Part shown: piece by piece, positions 12,151 to 24,690 of the stretch
How the letters are laid out: every line of letters starts with the position of its first letter
How positions within the stretch are numbered: position 1 is the stretch's first letter
Source of the DNA: Liolophura sinensis
Lineage: Eukaryota > Mollusca > Polyplacophora > Chitonida > Chitonidae
Assembly (NCBI RefSeq): GCF_032854445.1
Contig: NC_088307.1
Location: forward strand, 18,426,017-18,490,016
Length of the DNA: 64,000 nucleotides
Direction of reading: 5' to 3'
The notes under the pieces: model-generated
Told to the model about the DNA's origin: nothing
The model's input: only the letters and a program-made list of their open reading frames with translations
Database searches by the model: none
Program-made: the position numbers and the translations under genes

Positions 12151-12320
12151 GCGTCGAAACATTCGTATACGACATTCGTATACCAGCCGTCAACCAACAA
12201 GGACGTTCCGGGCCAATAACCGCAAGGCCAATTCCCAAAACCACTTTTAACACAAACTGCCAAAGGACATGAGATACGTCTTACTTCGTAATTTTAGAGG
12301 AGCAACTACGCACATTTCTA
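12150..12320 (-). repeat. Interspersed repeat B, minus copy
   Basis: ATTCGTATACCAGCCGTCAA, GACGTTCCGGGCCAATAACC and CAAGGCCAATTCCCAAAACC closely match 26240-26310. Confidence 0.7.
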
Positions 12321-13002
12321 CCGGAAATCGTTTGAAAGGTACAGCACTTGGCAGTTGAAAATAAAGCGATAACAACCATAAATACATCCATTGCCCATTA
12401 TCCAATGGGCGTCATTGAGAATGGTCCACCATATATACGTCAGTCAGGTAATATGACTAACATGCAAACTTTCCATAAAGGTCAAAGTGACAGTTGTAAG
12501 TGAGGTGTTCTGTACAGGGAAAGCGTATACTGTAGGAGTATACGCCATATAGTTGTGAACAAGGGTCGTCCATTATGGCGTCAGAAGTAACCAATCAATG
12601 ATTTAACCAACAACTGCCTTTGGTATTCACGTCCTGACGTTTTACTATAGGGCTAAGGACGTGTGACCATTTACCAACTATCAAAGTGTCGTCACTCCTC
12701 TGGATTTACTTATTATGTTATACGTCTGTTATAGTATTGTAAGCATCTACGTTTATGTCGTCAACAAAGCCAGACGAAACTTTATTTAGATTTCATGCAA
12801 AGAATATCGAGAGTCTGGTGACTGGTGACTGCTTTCCTCTAACATGTTACCAGTTAAACAAACCATGATTTATTTCAGTTTATGTAATTATTTATGACAT
12901 GTTCATTTAGAAACTGGCTTGTTGTTTTAGAAATGAGTCTTCGATTATCGGCTTGGAGAACGTCCCTTCATAGTTCACGAGTGGTATACGAATGTCGGCT
13001 TA
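12321..13002. other. Spacer with a weak repeat C match
   Basis: 12650-12715 (GGCTAAGGACGTGTGACCAT, CTATCAAAGTGTCGTCACTC) resembles repeat C. Nothing else recognised. Confidence 0.45.
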
Positions 13003-13135
13003 CACTAAGAAAAATTAATCTGTTAATTTTTTAATTTTAACTCTGTTGTCTGGGTGATGCTAGAGTGTATTGTGTTACTGCGTAAAATCTAACACACATA
13101 TTCTATTAATTCAATAATAATAATTATATAATTTT
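13003..13135 (+). mobile_element. Half copy of a palindromic MITE
   Basis: CACTAAGAAAAATTAATCTG, TGTCTGGGTGATGCTAGAGT and ATTCTATTAATTCAA match one arm of the element at 13795-14046. Confidence 0.75.
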
Positions 13136-13794
13136 ATATTGCTGTCTTTAGCTGGTTTTCATTTCAAAGCCATTAAAATAATTTGTTGTCTTGCGGAAGA
13201 TTTTCATATGTCGAGGAAAGATGAATTGTTATGGATATAAACAATCCTAAATAGATTTGATTTCAAGCCATTCAGAAATGATGTTCTCTATGGAATGCGA
13301 TAAGGCCATCATCGTACCATCACTAGGTATCTTATCCGGCTTCCATATGTTCACATTTTTGACCTTATACACGTCTTCAACATTTCAGACTATATTTACG
13401 AAGGAATCTGGACGTTACTTAACATGAGCCGTCGATGTCGTTTACCATCCAGGCTTCGAATTACTGGTCTTCCTAAAACCCGTTGTATACACGTTGTATA
13501 CCGAGTCTGAAATGCCAGTATATTGTCTAAAGTGTTATAGAACCAAAGTACTGGTAAGACTAGGCCTTTTGATGTTGTGCGGGTCAGTGGCTTTGGCTTG
13601 TGAGCAGCTGTGATTTCCACAGCGGAATGGCCGACATTCGCCAGATACCGTTATTTACTGCGCTCTACTTTGTTTATAGCGGTTGTCTAGATGGCTTCAG
13701 ATTTTCCCATCCTAATGATGGGATGATATTAACGAAGGTTCAGAAGCCCGGAATTGTAACTTCTCACTGCTTTTTGGTCGAGTGCGCTTGCATA

Positions 13795-14046
13795 CACTTA
13801 AAAATTGATCTGTTATTTTTAATAGAAAGCCTGTCAGAGTGATGCTCGAATGTATTCTGTTATTATAACGATATTCTGTCATATTCAGCGTAATATGCTG
13901 TTAGTCTAATAGAATCTTCATGTTGAATTAATAGAATATCTGTGTTATACTTTACAGAACAATCTGCTGTAATGGGAGAATACATTCTAGCATCACTCAG
14001 ACAACATATAGTTTCTGTTAAAATTAACAGATTAATTATTTTAGTG
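13795..14046. mobile_element. Palindromic MITE, about 250 bp, with 65-70-bp inverted arms
   Basis: The left arm CACTTAAAAATTGATCTGTT...GTGATGCTCGAATGTATTCT is matched by the inverse of the right arm, CACTAAAATAATTAATCTGT...GTGATGCTAGAATGTATTCT. There is no ORF. No convincing target-site duplication. Confidence 0.85.
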
Positions 14047-14094
14047 CATTTTGTTTCCGCAGCCTAATATTGCTTGAAGACAAATTATCTTCCA

Positions 14095-14245
14095 CCGTCA
14101 CACGTAGGAAAGTTCGTTAGAAACTTGCTAAAGCTCGATGGTTTACTCTGGCCATTTCGGTTTTCTTCATGCATGCACCTGTAAAAATCACCGCGATCGT
14201 ACAGGAGAAAATTCTGGAGAATGATGTTAAGCTATAAATCAATCG
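14095..14245 (+). mobile_element. SINE S3, 5'-truncated
   Basis: CACGTAGGAAAGTTCGTTAG, GATGGTTTACTCTGGCCATT and GATGTTAAGCTATAAATCAA, followed by an (AATC)n-rich run. Confidence 0.65.
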
Positions 14246-14865
14246 ATCTATGGATCGGTCAATCAGTCCATCAATCAATCAGTCAATCTACCTTATTACC
14301 AACCTACAGCTTCCACTCGCTTCACTCACCTACAACTTCTACCGTCTCTACTCAGGAACAAGTTTTGTGCATGCCGGCAAAGAAATCTCCCTAAAATAGA
14401 ATCCATTTGACTGCCCTCTTTAAGACGGCGACCTCAGTTAACATTTTACCAGGTCATCTTATTTCCCAATTTTAACTATGATGACATTTGAATCACACGA
14501 TTTCACTGGCGCTTTAATACACTGCAATAATACACTGCAATATTCAGCGAAATTATTTACACAATCAGAAAGAAAAAGTCAAAAACGTCAGTTATCTTAA
14601 TATATGTGCAACAAAAGCTCATTCAGCGTTGTCATATTGGTTACAAGTGGGAGGCTTATCTCGGCATCTGGGGTCCGTTCTACAAATAAAGCGTTCATAA
14701 ATTTGCGAAGGCGTAAATGACATGTTAAACTCATACAATAGTGATACGCTGTCGTAAAGTTACCCCACGCTCCGTACAACGCCACCTGGTGTCAACACCA
14801 TGTGCTACACATATGTTTTCTTGGTAAGAGAGTATATCTGTCATCTGTATATATACCTACATATA
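14246..14865. other. Spacer without recognised features
   Basis: No gene or clear repeat beyond the CAATC-rich start. Confidence 0.5.
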
Positions 14866-15111
14866 TTAGGCCTACAGAGTGCAACATGTGTTATGTGTTA
14901 GGCTTAAAGACTGCAACGTGTGATGTGTTAGGCTTATAGACTGAACATATGTGATGTGTTAGGCATACAGAGTGCAACATTTGTGATGTATTAAGCTTAC
15001 AGAGTGCAACATGTGTGATGTGTTAGGCTTACAGAGTGCAACATGTGTTATGTGTTAGGCTTACAGACTGCAAGATGTGTGATGTGTTAGGCTTAAAGAC
15101 TGCAAGATGTG
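14866..15111. repeat. 32-bp minisatellite, about 8 copies
   Basis: Unit AGGCTTACAGAGTGCAACAT plus GTGTGATGTGTT. Confidence 0.95.
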
Positions 15112-17180
15112 ACCGATAATATGGGGCTCAGACATGAGAGTGCTTTACCCCAGTGGTCTGACATGTGATTTTTTTTCTTCGATTTCCTTGAATCTCGAAT
15201 CAAGCAAGGGTATAATGATGCGCACCTTAAAAGGACACAGAATTGATGCTGATTGACTGACAGTGGAGATAGGTCTCCTGGGTTAAATCTTGTAGCCTTG
15301 GTCACGCTTGAATAAACACAGCATACCTAAAATTAAGCTTAGGCGAGGCATAGCCTGTACTTGCCTATCTCTCACACCAGCCAATCAGAATGGATTCTGT
15401 ATCCCTTTTGACTTGATTTATTTGACGCATTAACCATAATTAGGGCCTATATATCGGCCTTTGAGAAAATTATACCTCTGTGCCATATACGAATAATTAG
15501 GTAGTTCAAGTTATGAGCTCCCCAGTCTTAAAGATTAATGAATCATTCAATCTTGTCATTCATTAATATTTAGGTCAACGAGGATAATCGGGACCATTTT
15601 TGTTTAAAAAATATATCAAATAAAAATATAAAATATATGCACAAGTGTTAGAAGCATTGGTTGAATCTCTTGGTGCAGCTTGACCAGGAATCAGCCTGCT
15701 AAAATTATAGCTAGATATTAAAAATGGTTATTAAAAACTTATCCTGTTTTAAGAAGGGAGGAAGAAGGATAGAGGTGGGTGGGGGTGGGGGGGATTTTCA
15801 CCCAAAATGCCAGAATGCCTGTAGCAATCTGAGACTGGTGAGTCCTGTCAATTTTCCCAACACACAGCCACTTTCATAATCTACATTTTATCATAGGCAA
15901 ATCTCGATTCCTCATAAATAATAATGCGAAAAGAAAATGAAAGACAAAGGTATAAAGATGATATCACCCGAGAATCTCATCTAAATATTTTGATACCAAG
16001 TAATTTACGTTCCATTGAATGTATAATAAAATAATATTTACTACAGGCCTGTGATATAAATGCTAACAGAACGGTGCCGATACAGAATGGGCAGGAACCC
16101 AGACAAAAGCACCGCACGTGGTCAGGTATACCTAAGACACCCCCTGACATAAAGCCGTACCCATGCGCTTCCACTGGGGCCTTGTTGACATTAAGTAGTC
16201 GACGGTAAATCAAGTGACCATTTCCGCACTGTAGCATTCGTTGACGACCACTTGTCTTCCCCCAGTATGGTGGGCATATCTGTGTGTCACACATTGGAAA
16301 GGGCTTCTTTAACTAACCAAAGTATGGTGGTTTACGCCCAGCTGTCCGATTTCCCCAACCCATAAAACTGACCGCCACAGTAAAAGGAGAAAAAAAAAAT
16401 ACTGAGTAAAAAAATCTATTAAATAAATAAAGAAAAAAACCGGTCTGGTCAAGTCTGCTGGACACGTGATAGATTCGTGCACACGACCTCATAGGTCAAG
16501 GACAAACTGTCCCTGGAGAACTCAGAAGACGCCTAGCTATAGGTAAAGCCAAAAGTGGCCTTCTCAGTGTTCAAAAATTGCTGTGCCGGATTGCAGAAAT
16601 TGCCTTGTGGGGCCTGAAACACTTAGGCAAAGAACAACAGCCTTTGTAGACAGTTATAACGATCTGCTCTCGGGCACGTGATTTCAAGAACAAACGAACG
16701 GTGCAAAAGCTCATGGAGTTTATCATATACTATTTTTCTCCCCAAATCACAGACTGTCACAAATAAATAATCAATAAAAATCCGAGCCGACTAAAATTGC
16801 CTACCGGTGCGAAAGGAAAGTTTGCAGCCGGCTAATAAGTGCGCAGTCAGACCGGATAATAAGCAGCCGTCATCCTGTAAACGTGAGATTTCCTCCTTGG
16901 AGAGAGTACGCCTGACAACTGACTTCGTGGCTTCCGCAATTATACAGCGTCGTATTAGCATAGTGGTTTATACGGAGTGATTTTGACGGACAATACGAGC
17001 ACGTATTGTTTCACTAGACTGATTATAGGTAGTAATACTAAATAGAAAAAAACAATTATGCAGACTAATGGAACTGGTGTTTGAGAATTTGGCAGGATAT
17101 TGTTCTACAAGTTCTGGGAAGGTTGAATACTTCGCTTATTATAATGCAGCGGTTTAATTTAAGTTCTTGAATGTTTTATT
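15112..17180. other. Spacer; one cysteine-rich ORF and one S3 remnant
   Basis: Minus-strand ORF 16294-15977 (105 codons, Cys-rich) is unassigned. S3-like body at 16326-16436 (GGTGGTTTACGCCCAGCTGT, CCATAAAACTGACCGCCA). A first copy of a duplicated block lies at 16936-17030. Confidence 0.5.
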
Positions 17181-17462
17181 TTAGGTGCGTTACTCTCTAA
17201 ACACGATTCTGTACGAGAAGTACATAATGTTGTTGCAAAAATGCACATCCACGTTATTTGTGCGTCAGCAGTACACAAACTCTTTTTTAAAATTTTTCAT
17301 GTTAAACGCACACAAATTATGTACTACTGACACGTATCCATGTAGATTTGCAAATTTGTATATGTTCCCGATTACAGCGTCGTATTCGCGATTAATACGG
17401 AATGGTTTTTATAGCGAACAATACGAGCACGTATATAGGTTCGCCGGACCAGTTATAATTAA
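16936..17462. repeat. Direct duplication of a block of about 90 bp, copies 436 bp apart
   Basis: TACAGCGTCGTATT, then AATACGAGCACGTAT, then CCAGTTATAATT-like ends occur at 16944-17030 and at 17377-17462. The second copy falls within a 130-codon plus-strand ORF (17185-17577) that shows no known domain. Confidence 0.7.
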
Positions 17463-17779
17463 CCATGCTACTCTCAAAAAGCAAATGTGTACCCTTTTGC
17501 ATACGTTTTTGTGTGGCTCGCGTTGTAAACGAGATGTGTATCACAGGTACGCAATTTCGTACACATTAAATGTGTAAATGCATAAAGGTGATGTATGTAA
17601 GGTACACATTAATGTTCCGGTTTAAGTTTGTTACAGTTGTTGTATGCTTGTGGTACCCATCTTGTGTATTTTTGTAAACAACTGCTTTTAGAGAGTATGG
17701 ATAAAACAAGATATGAGACCTTCTACAACAGTCTGAGGTCAACTTGTTTTTGGATATATGCAATTAGTTCTCTCTCAAA

Positions 17780-17910
17780 TAATTTGATTGGTGTTTTACG
17801 CCGTACTCAAGAATAGTTCATTTATACCACGGCGGCAAACATTATGATGGGAGGAAACCGGACAGAGCCCAGGGGAAACCCACGACTATCCGCAGGTTGC
17901 TGACAGACCC
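17780..17910 (-). mobile_element. SINE S1, minus strand, 5'-truncated
   Basis: TTTGATTGGTGTTTTACGCC, CCACGACTATCCGCAGGTTG. Confidence 0.9.
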
Positions 17911-19440
17911 ATATATTTGTAACTTGCAGGGATGATATACGCAAACAGTTGTCTACAACCACGAGATGCCCTCCCGCATGGTATCGATTTTCCCGCAGTG
18001 AAATATTATGGAGTACATTAAAAACATCAATCTAATCAGACCAAAGCCTTTCAGAAAGGCAAATACTAAATTTATTTATATATTGTTTAGCAAAAGTGAA
18101 CCTGTCTTCCTCCTTTTAAGAAGAGGATTTGTTGAACCCTTACAAGAGTCTTTTGCTTCCATTAACCGAAGCTTCCCTCACTTTCCTTACTTACATTTTG
18201 ATTAGATGACGCAAGGTGAAATTATTAAAAGCCTCCTTCAGTGTTGCATTTGAAAAACAGAAATGCTATTCTTAATAAAAGATGACGGATTAATGACAGC
18301 ATGAATTATACCGACTTTACATTTTGCCTGAGCTGGTTTTGTTTTTAAAAAAATGGAACCATTTATACTGAACAGAAAAATCCATCAGCTAGTCTTGGCT
18401 TAATAATGGAATCTTCGAGGCCAAAATGGGACTGAGAATAGCTTTCACCGATATGGGTAAATTGAAAATGAACTGGTTTTAACTCTGCCTTGACATATGT
18501 CCCATTTTCTACTAAATCATGAATATTGTGACTCATAAAATGATAAGCAGTTGAAAGCTATAAAGTTAAGTATAAATATGAATCACATGAATGGTACAGC
18601 TTTCATTCTGGTATGCCAGAATATAGTGATACTAAGCCTATCGTTTTATTGCATACCATAAGAGGTAAGTTTTTTTCCTGCGACTTTCTCGTTCTTTGCA
18701 ATGGCAATAAAATGGCACGGTATCTTCTTATATAGCCGCTCAAGCACATAAAAATGGCGCATGCAAAAATGGTTTTATTTTCCTTTTAGTAACAACAATT
18801 ATACAACCATTATACCTCCTGTATTGACGCCATCATCTCAAGTAAATTTTTTAATAAAACCCATATAATGATACCATCAAGCTGCGCTTGCCATTACTTA
18901 TGTGGTGTGAAATCACCTATGATATTAACGACGTTAGCATTCGCAGTATGTGGCCTACTATTTTTAGAAATGCCCTACTTTCTGTAAGTATCGTGACAAA
19001 GAGAGAGAGTATCGGTCGGACACAGCACTTAACTCGTGTGTAATATCTCTAAACGCTGTTATACGACGTGAGCCGAGATTCTGAGACAGCAGCCTACGTG
19101 CAGCCTCCGCAGTAGTTAGCATTCTATTTTTAGCTGAGACAAGGCAGGATTATATAAGTCGCTCTGTCTCTCTCTGTATCAGTCGGCAGGTCAAATTTTT
19201 GAATTCATGCATATTTTTCAACACGAGCCATTCATTTAACATGGGACCTGAGTACAAGACGACACGAAACCATTCTATAGTTTATACTCTTTTCGGAGAT
19301 ATCGCAGGAATTGATAATCGTGATAGCTGCGATAAGCAGCTCTTACAGTCGGTCGGTCAGATCATTTACAACTTCTATACTAGCATGGTACAGGATGTGA
19401 GTACTGATTTCACAAATTCGAGAAGGAACTTCCCTGCGCC
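17911..19440. other. Spacer without recognised features
   Basis: No credible gene. A short CTCTGTCTCTCTCTG run near 19162. Confidence 0.5.
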
Positions 19441-19580
19441 TTTCCAACATCATTGAAAACTGTTGACTACTTCTCTGTGCACAAATCCGTCCTAATTTCG
19501 AACTTCATTTGCTTTCTTGGTTCTTTGGTGGTTTGTGGTAAACGTTGTTTTTGGGGAATTGTTCGATGTTCACTTCCGGT
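19440..19580 (+). repeat. Interspersed repeat B, plus copy (partial)
   Basis: GAAAACTGTTGACTACTTCT, TTGCTTTCTTGGTTCTTTGG and TGGTAAACGTTGTTTTTGGG. Confidence 0.65.
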
Positions 19581-19589
19581 ATATTGATC

Positions 19590-19632
19590 TTAATTTGATT
19601 GATTGTTTAACGATGTTTGCTCAAACTTTTCT

Positions 19633-19704
<72 letters not shown>

Positions 19705-19830
19705 GGTCAGCTTTAGGGGTGGAGGGAACCGGAAGGACCGGGGCGCCTAGACAAACCCACGGACCTGTACTAGGCACATGACAAATCTACTGCATGGCAT
19801 AGAAACAGCGAGAAGTGGATTCGAATAAAG
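19590..19830 (-). mobile_element. SINE S3, minus strand, carrying a (TA)n microsatellite
   Basis: GTTTAACGATGTTTGCTCAA and TGGCGGTCAGCTTTAGGGGT plus GGAGGGAACCGG are S3 inverse; (TA)n at about 19637-19699 expands within it. Confidence 0.65.
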
Positions 19831-19845
19831 CAACTGTATTTTTTT

Positions 19846-20078
19846 TTTGATTGGTGTTTTACGCCCTAAATATAGTAAAATATATTTCACTGATACGACG
19901 GCGGCCAGCAATGTGGTGAGCGGAAACCGGCAGAGGCGAGGGGAAACTCACAACCATCCGCAGGTTGCTGACCCTCCCACGTACGGTTGGAGAGAAAGCC
20001 AGCATGATCTGTACTAAAACTCACAGGGACTGGACTGGCCAGAGGCTACTGGATCATTGCGCCGCGTTGGCGTGCTAT
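19846..20078 (-). mobile_element. SINE S1, minus strand, near full length
   Basis: TTTGATTGGTGTTTTACGCC tail, ACAACCATCCGCAGGTTGCT body and CATTGCGCCGCGTTGGCGTG in the head region. Confidence 0.88.
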
Positions 20079-21348
20079 GCGACTTTAGTGGTAAAGGCCT
20101 ATTGGTAGTAGCGGGGCCAGCCCTTTAACTATCTGAATCATGCTAACCTTAAATAGTATTCAGAGTAAGGAAGTTAAAGTAAGAATGCATGGACTTTGTT
20201 AATTTGTGACAAAAGGCTTTTTCTTGATTATTTTTTAACGGGCTCTGATGAGTTGCCCTGGGCATGTTTCAGCTCTTGATCTTTTTCATGTTATGATTGG
20301 ACTTCGTTGTTTCACACAAGAAGGGTTGCATGTTTTAATATTTGCATCTTACCTCACCCCACACTCATCCATACCCCTCTCCACCCCCAAGCACACAATA
20401 TTTCTCGCTGAAATCCTTCCGAGAATCATTACATTGCCATATTAGCCATCCAGCTCTGGACATGGCTACATTAACCAACCAGACACGTTCATTACAGACA
20501 TGCTGGAGAATTCCTCTTATACTGGCCTAATGTAAAAACCGAACCTATCTGCTTTCGCCAGCTGTGTTCTACAATAACGGTCTCCAGTCGTAAGATTTAT
20601 TTCTCCCATGAGATAGCGTTCACAGCCACTCTCCACATGAGACTCACTACGCCAGCGAGGTGCAAAGCAGCAACGTCTCTGTTATGTAGCATGGCCATAT
20701 TTTAATTAAGCGGCAAAAAGCCTGCCCAATCGAAAGGTTCTTTTGTCGCGCCATTCTTTTGTCTTCATTTATTATCTCCGTATTTCCAGCGATATTCTAT
20801 AATATTTCACTTCTGTGAGGGAGGCCAAGTTCATGGGTGAAGGAAACCGGGTAATTAGAACCTTGTGGAAACCAATGCTTTCCTTTAGCTCTTGTGCAAG
20901 TTAATAATACTTACCAGCATATGTAAATGTCTCAATTCCCATTGTTCGTGACGTTTCGGTACGATAAAACAATAAGCATTAATCATTTTTTTGACGGTGT
21001 CTTCCAGAAGCAGGCCAGAGCCAACGCTGACATATCTATAGCGCTGCCTCATAGAAAAGCCATGTCAATGACATTGAACACGACGACCAATACCTGTCTT
21101 TTCCCTCGTTATGCAAAGCGCCAGGTGAGTATAGATTATAAGGATGTCGATTTTGAAGACTTGGGTATGACTCACCTCGGGGTGGAACCCTGGGTTTATC
21201 GCTTACTAGGCAGATAATCTGTCCACCACACTACCTCACCATCAGGAGTTTGACCTTAAACGACTTTACTCTCTTTGCATGCTTCTTATATGTGCATCAG
21301 AAGTTGAATCAGACTGAAATCTTCCATACCCACTGCCATGTTTTGTAT

Positions 21349-21422
21349 GTGCGTGTGTGTGTGTGGCGGGGGGTGGAGGGTGGGGGGTGGCGGTGGGGTG
21401 GGGGAGGGGCAGTTGGAGGGTC
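21349..21422 (+). repeat. (GT)n followed by a G-rich tract
   Basis: GTGCGTGTGTGTGTGTGG followed by runs of GGGG separated by T, A or C; a potential G-quadruplex. Confidence 0.85.
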
Positions 21423-24078
21423 TTCAAGACTGAGATTATTCTTTTAATATATGTATATCACATCTACATTTTAGGGTTATATGTATCCAAGCCTGTATGT
21501 AGATATGCTATGTCACCATACATTTCAATTCTGATGAAGACAAAATAAGGTGCCGAAATAGTCATATTCGTCTTTCGTTTCTCAGAGTAAAAGACTTTTT
21601 GTATTACTTTTTACCTGATATTCAAACATTTCACACTGTTGTTATACTACCTACATGCACCACATACGTCACTTCCGTTTTAGGGTTTATTAATTAATCG
21701 CTTATCTTAAAGCCTGATTTAAATGGGCGATGGTGTTATGTTCCTGAAAAAGCATCTAGAAACAAATGAAACCAAGTCGAAATTCCTTGGTCTTGTCCCC
21801 TAAGGTCTGACTTTTGACATGAACCGCGGTTTTACGTAATGCACTTTCGAAATTCTACTACAATTTCACTAAAACTCTTAACTCACTTTTTATTTTTTAA
21901 TACTGGTATTTTCAAGAACTTCTAATACATGTTGCAACAACTGACCACTTTTCGTCGACAGATAAAAAACGACATGTATTGCTGAGATTAATGTGAAAAA
22001 AATGTAAGCCTAAAGCTCAGATCTAGCTCCAAAAAAGGTCTTGCCAATTTCCCCATTTGCATTAATACTTGATAAAACCATATATTATAGGCCTACACCG
22101 GTGGAGGAAACTTGTTGCTGACTCCGAACAACATGTACAGTTCTCGGGTGGAATGTCCATCTAAGACTCACCTTGCCTTGATTTACGACTGCAGCTAAAG
22201 CATTGCCTTCCACGACTAAGGACTTGAGCCTATCTTTTAAGAGGAATCGATAAACGACAGGATTTTTTAGCTTTTACTTTAAGCGGTCCGGGTTAAATTA
22301 CCAGGGCAGCGGACTAATTTTCAATTGAAATTCACCCTGGACTTTCCCGGCAGGGAGAAGCTTCCGTCGAGGCGGTAAATGATAGAGGTGTGTGTCCAAG
22401 ATGAGATACCACAGCTTCATTTTACATTCTCAGGAATGGACTACATCACAAATTGGCTTGGTGTATGCCGACAGCCATTTTGTGTTCATAGAAACCCGAC
22501 GCTTAGCTATGTCACTTCATATTTAGAGTTACCCCCCTTCAATAAAAATGTCGTCTGTTTGAAACACAGGCTCGATAAGTTGACGATGTTGGCGGATTAA
22601 GGAATGGCTTAGTGCATGTAGCATGAATATTAGGGAATGTGAAATAAACTTGCCACGCCAAGAATGTGCTACAACTGGCTGTGTAAGCGTAATTGCCACA
22701 AGTTCTACCAATGAGCTGCTCTCGACATGGCGATAGAGAAGAAAAAAAAACACGTTTCTATGGAAATTTAATTTGTAATCAACCTGGCCCGTTTCCTCAA
22801 TTAAGATAGACGGTGATTTTTTCATGAATTTGAGCAGGGGATTCGTCCTTGCGCGTCAACAGAGACTCGGCCTTCCTGGTTACAGGAGGACGCGGAAGGT
22901 CAGTGAGTTGATTACTTGCTCCCATCGATTTTTACTTTCATCCATTAAAATGAAAGAAAATAGACATTAAAGTGTCAGTAGAAATGCTACCGGAAACTAT
23001 TCCTGAAACTACCTTCACAGTTCTCGTCTAGAATTCCTTCAGTGTATTAAATGCATTCAAATCTTTAACCTATATATGGTGGTCTTTACAAACCAATTTT
23101 GGTGTCAAATGAGTCCACAATATTTTCCCCGCAAAATTCCTGGTACTAAATTTTATGATAGGTACACGTGCAAATTTCCTCCTCCAAAAAAAAAAAAAAA
23201 AATCAGAGAGGGTTATAAAACATCCTTGGCATCCAAATTATCGACATGGTTCGTAAAGATCAACTTGGAAATCGAATAATTCTAATTTAGCCATTAATTA
23301 ATTGGAAACGCTTAAATAATAGAAGGTAATTGCAGATACAATTCTTTTTTCTCTTTTTTCATGACGCCAAATTTTATTTCTTCTTCTCTTTCTTATTCAA
23401 GGAGGCGAACTTTCATTTTAACCGTTGAATTGTTCACTAAAGAATTGCAATAGGGCAGAGATGTCACCATTATCTCGAGACTGTTTGGGAAAGTTTGGGA
23501 AAGTGAAAAATGGACCATATATCTCTTTTAAAACATGTACGAACTCCAACAGAATCGTCTTCTTTCAGAGTCGTCTTGTGCAGTAATCGTTAAGAGACAA
23601 AGTGGTATTATGCGAGATTGAACTCCCAGTGCCGTTATATGAGACCCCTAATGCATCCCTATCTAATAAAAATTAAAACTCGAGTATAAATAAAATCAGA
23701 AGAAAATACATGCGACCTTATGAAAGCGTTAATTTAATCAGTGAATTCTTAATGCCATATATGATCTGCACATATTGATAACTTTAAAGGAAAATAAAAC
23801 CCTAAACAGAAGTGTATGCCAGAAGAAAAGCTATTAAACACTATTCTAAAAATAGTTCGATCTGTATTTTCTTTGCAAACCGAGTAAACAAAGGTCTTAA
23901 ACATCAGACTCTGTGGATATCAATGACGTCAGATCCAAAGATCCACTCCGAGAATGCATTCGTGTATTTCGAATTCTGACCTTTAGCACTCTGTGTGTGT
24001 GTCTCAAGTGGCAAATCCATGGTCTGATCATGTCCCTGGTCGGGAAAGAACACCTCAGCTTCTAATGTTTCAATTGCA

Positions 24079-24084
24079 TTTATT
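24079..24084 (-). terminator. Candidate poly(A) signal for the peptidase gene
   Basis: AATAAA on the minus strand about 590 nt past the stop codon. If it is used, the whole 34-bp minisatellite lies in the 3' UTR. Confidence 0.35.
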
Positions 24085-24149
24085 GGCTTAAAAAAAAAAA
24101 AACAAGTCGAATTCTGTTTTCCTGTACTTTGTTTAATGTTCTAATTCAT

Positions 24150-24690
24150 CTGACATAGGTAGCGGTTGTACGGAACATTTTTATAACTCTAAGCAGCAGC
24201 TGTACGGTGCATTTTGATAACTTTAAGCAGCGGTTGTACGGTACATTTTGATAACTTTAATCAACAGTTGTACGTTTGCATTTTGAAAACTTTATTCAAC
24301 AGTTGTACGGCACATTTTCATAACTTTAAGTAGCGGTTGTACGGTGCATTTTGATAACTTTAAGCAGCGGTTGTACGGTACATTTTGATAACTTTAATCA
24401 ACGGTTGTACGTTTCCATTTTGAAAACTTTAATCAACAGTTGTACGTTTGCATTTTGAAAACTTTAATCAACAGTTGTACGTTTGCATTTTGAAAACTGT
24501 AATCAGCAGTTGTACGTTCGCATTTTGAAAACTTTAATCAACAGTTGTACGTTTGCATTTTGAAAACTGTAATCAACAGTTGTGCGTTTGCATTTTGAAA
24601 ACTTTAATCAACAGTTGTACGGTGCGTTTTCATAACTTTAAGTAGCGGTTGTACTGTACATTTTCATAACTTTAAGCAGCGGTTGGGAGG
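24150..24690. repeat. 34-bp minisatellite abutting and overlapping the peptidase stop codon
   Basis: About 16 units of AACTTTAAGCAGCGGTTGTA plus CGGTACATTTTGAT. A second variant carries AATCAACAGTTGTACGTTTG. The right-most unit includes bases 24672-24687, which encode the C-terminal PTAA-stop of the peptidase on the minus strand. Confidence 0.95.

Larger units (their letters stand above)
20079..24140. other. Long spacer without recognised gene
   Basis: A weak S3 inverse at 20765-20885, a GT/G-rich tract at 21349-21422 and A runs at 23187-23201 and 24091-24102. Short ORFs at 20927-21217 and 22379-22825 show no motif. Confidence 0.5.

Noticed and set aside
17185..17577. 130-codon ORF as a gene
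   Set aside because: It overlaps one copy of a duplicated non-coding block and shows no domain, signal peptide or splice context.
19517..19750. 77-codon ORF with an (IY)n stretch
   Set aside because: It is the translation of a (TA)n microsatellite inside a SINE fragment.
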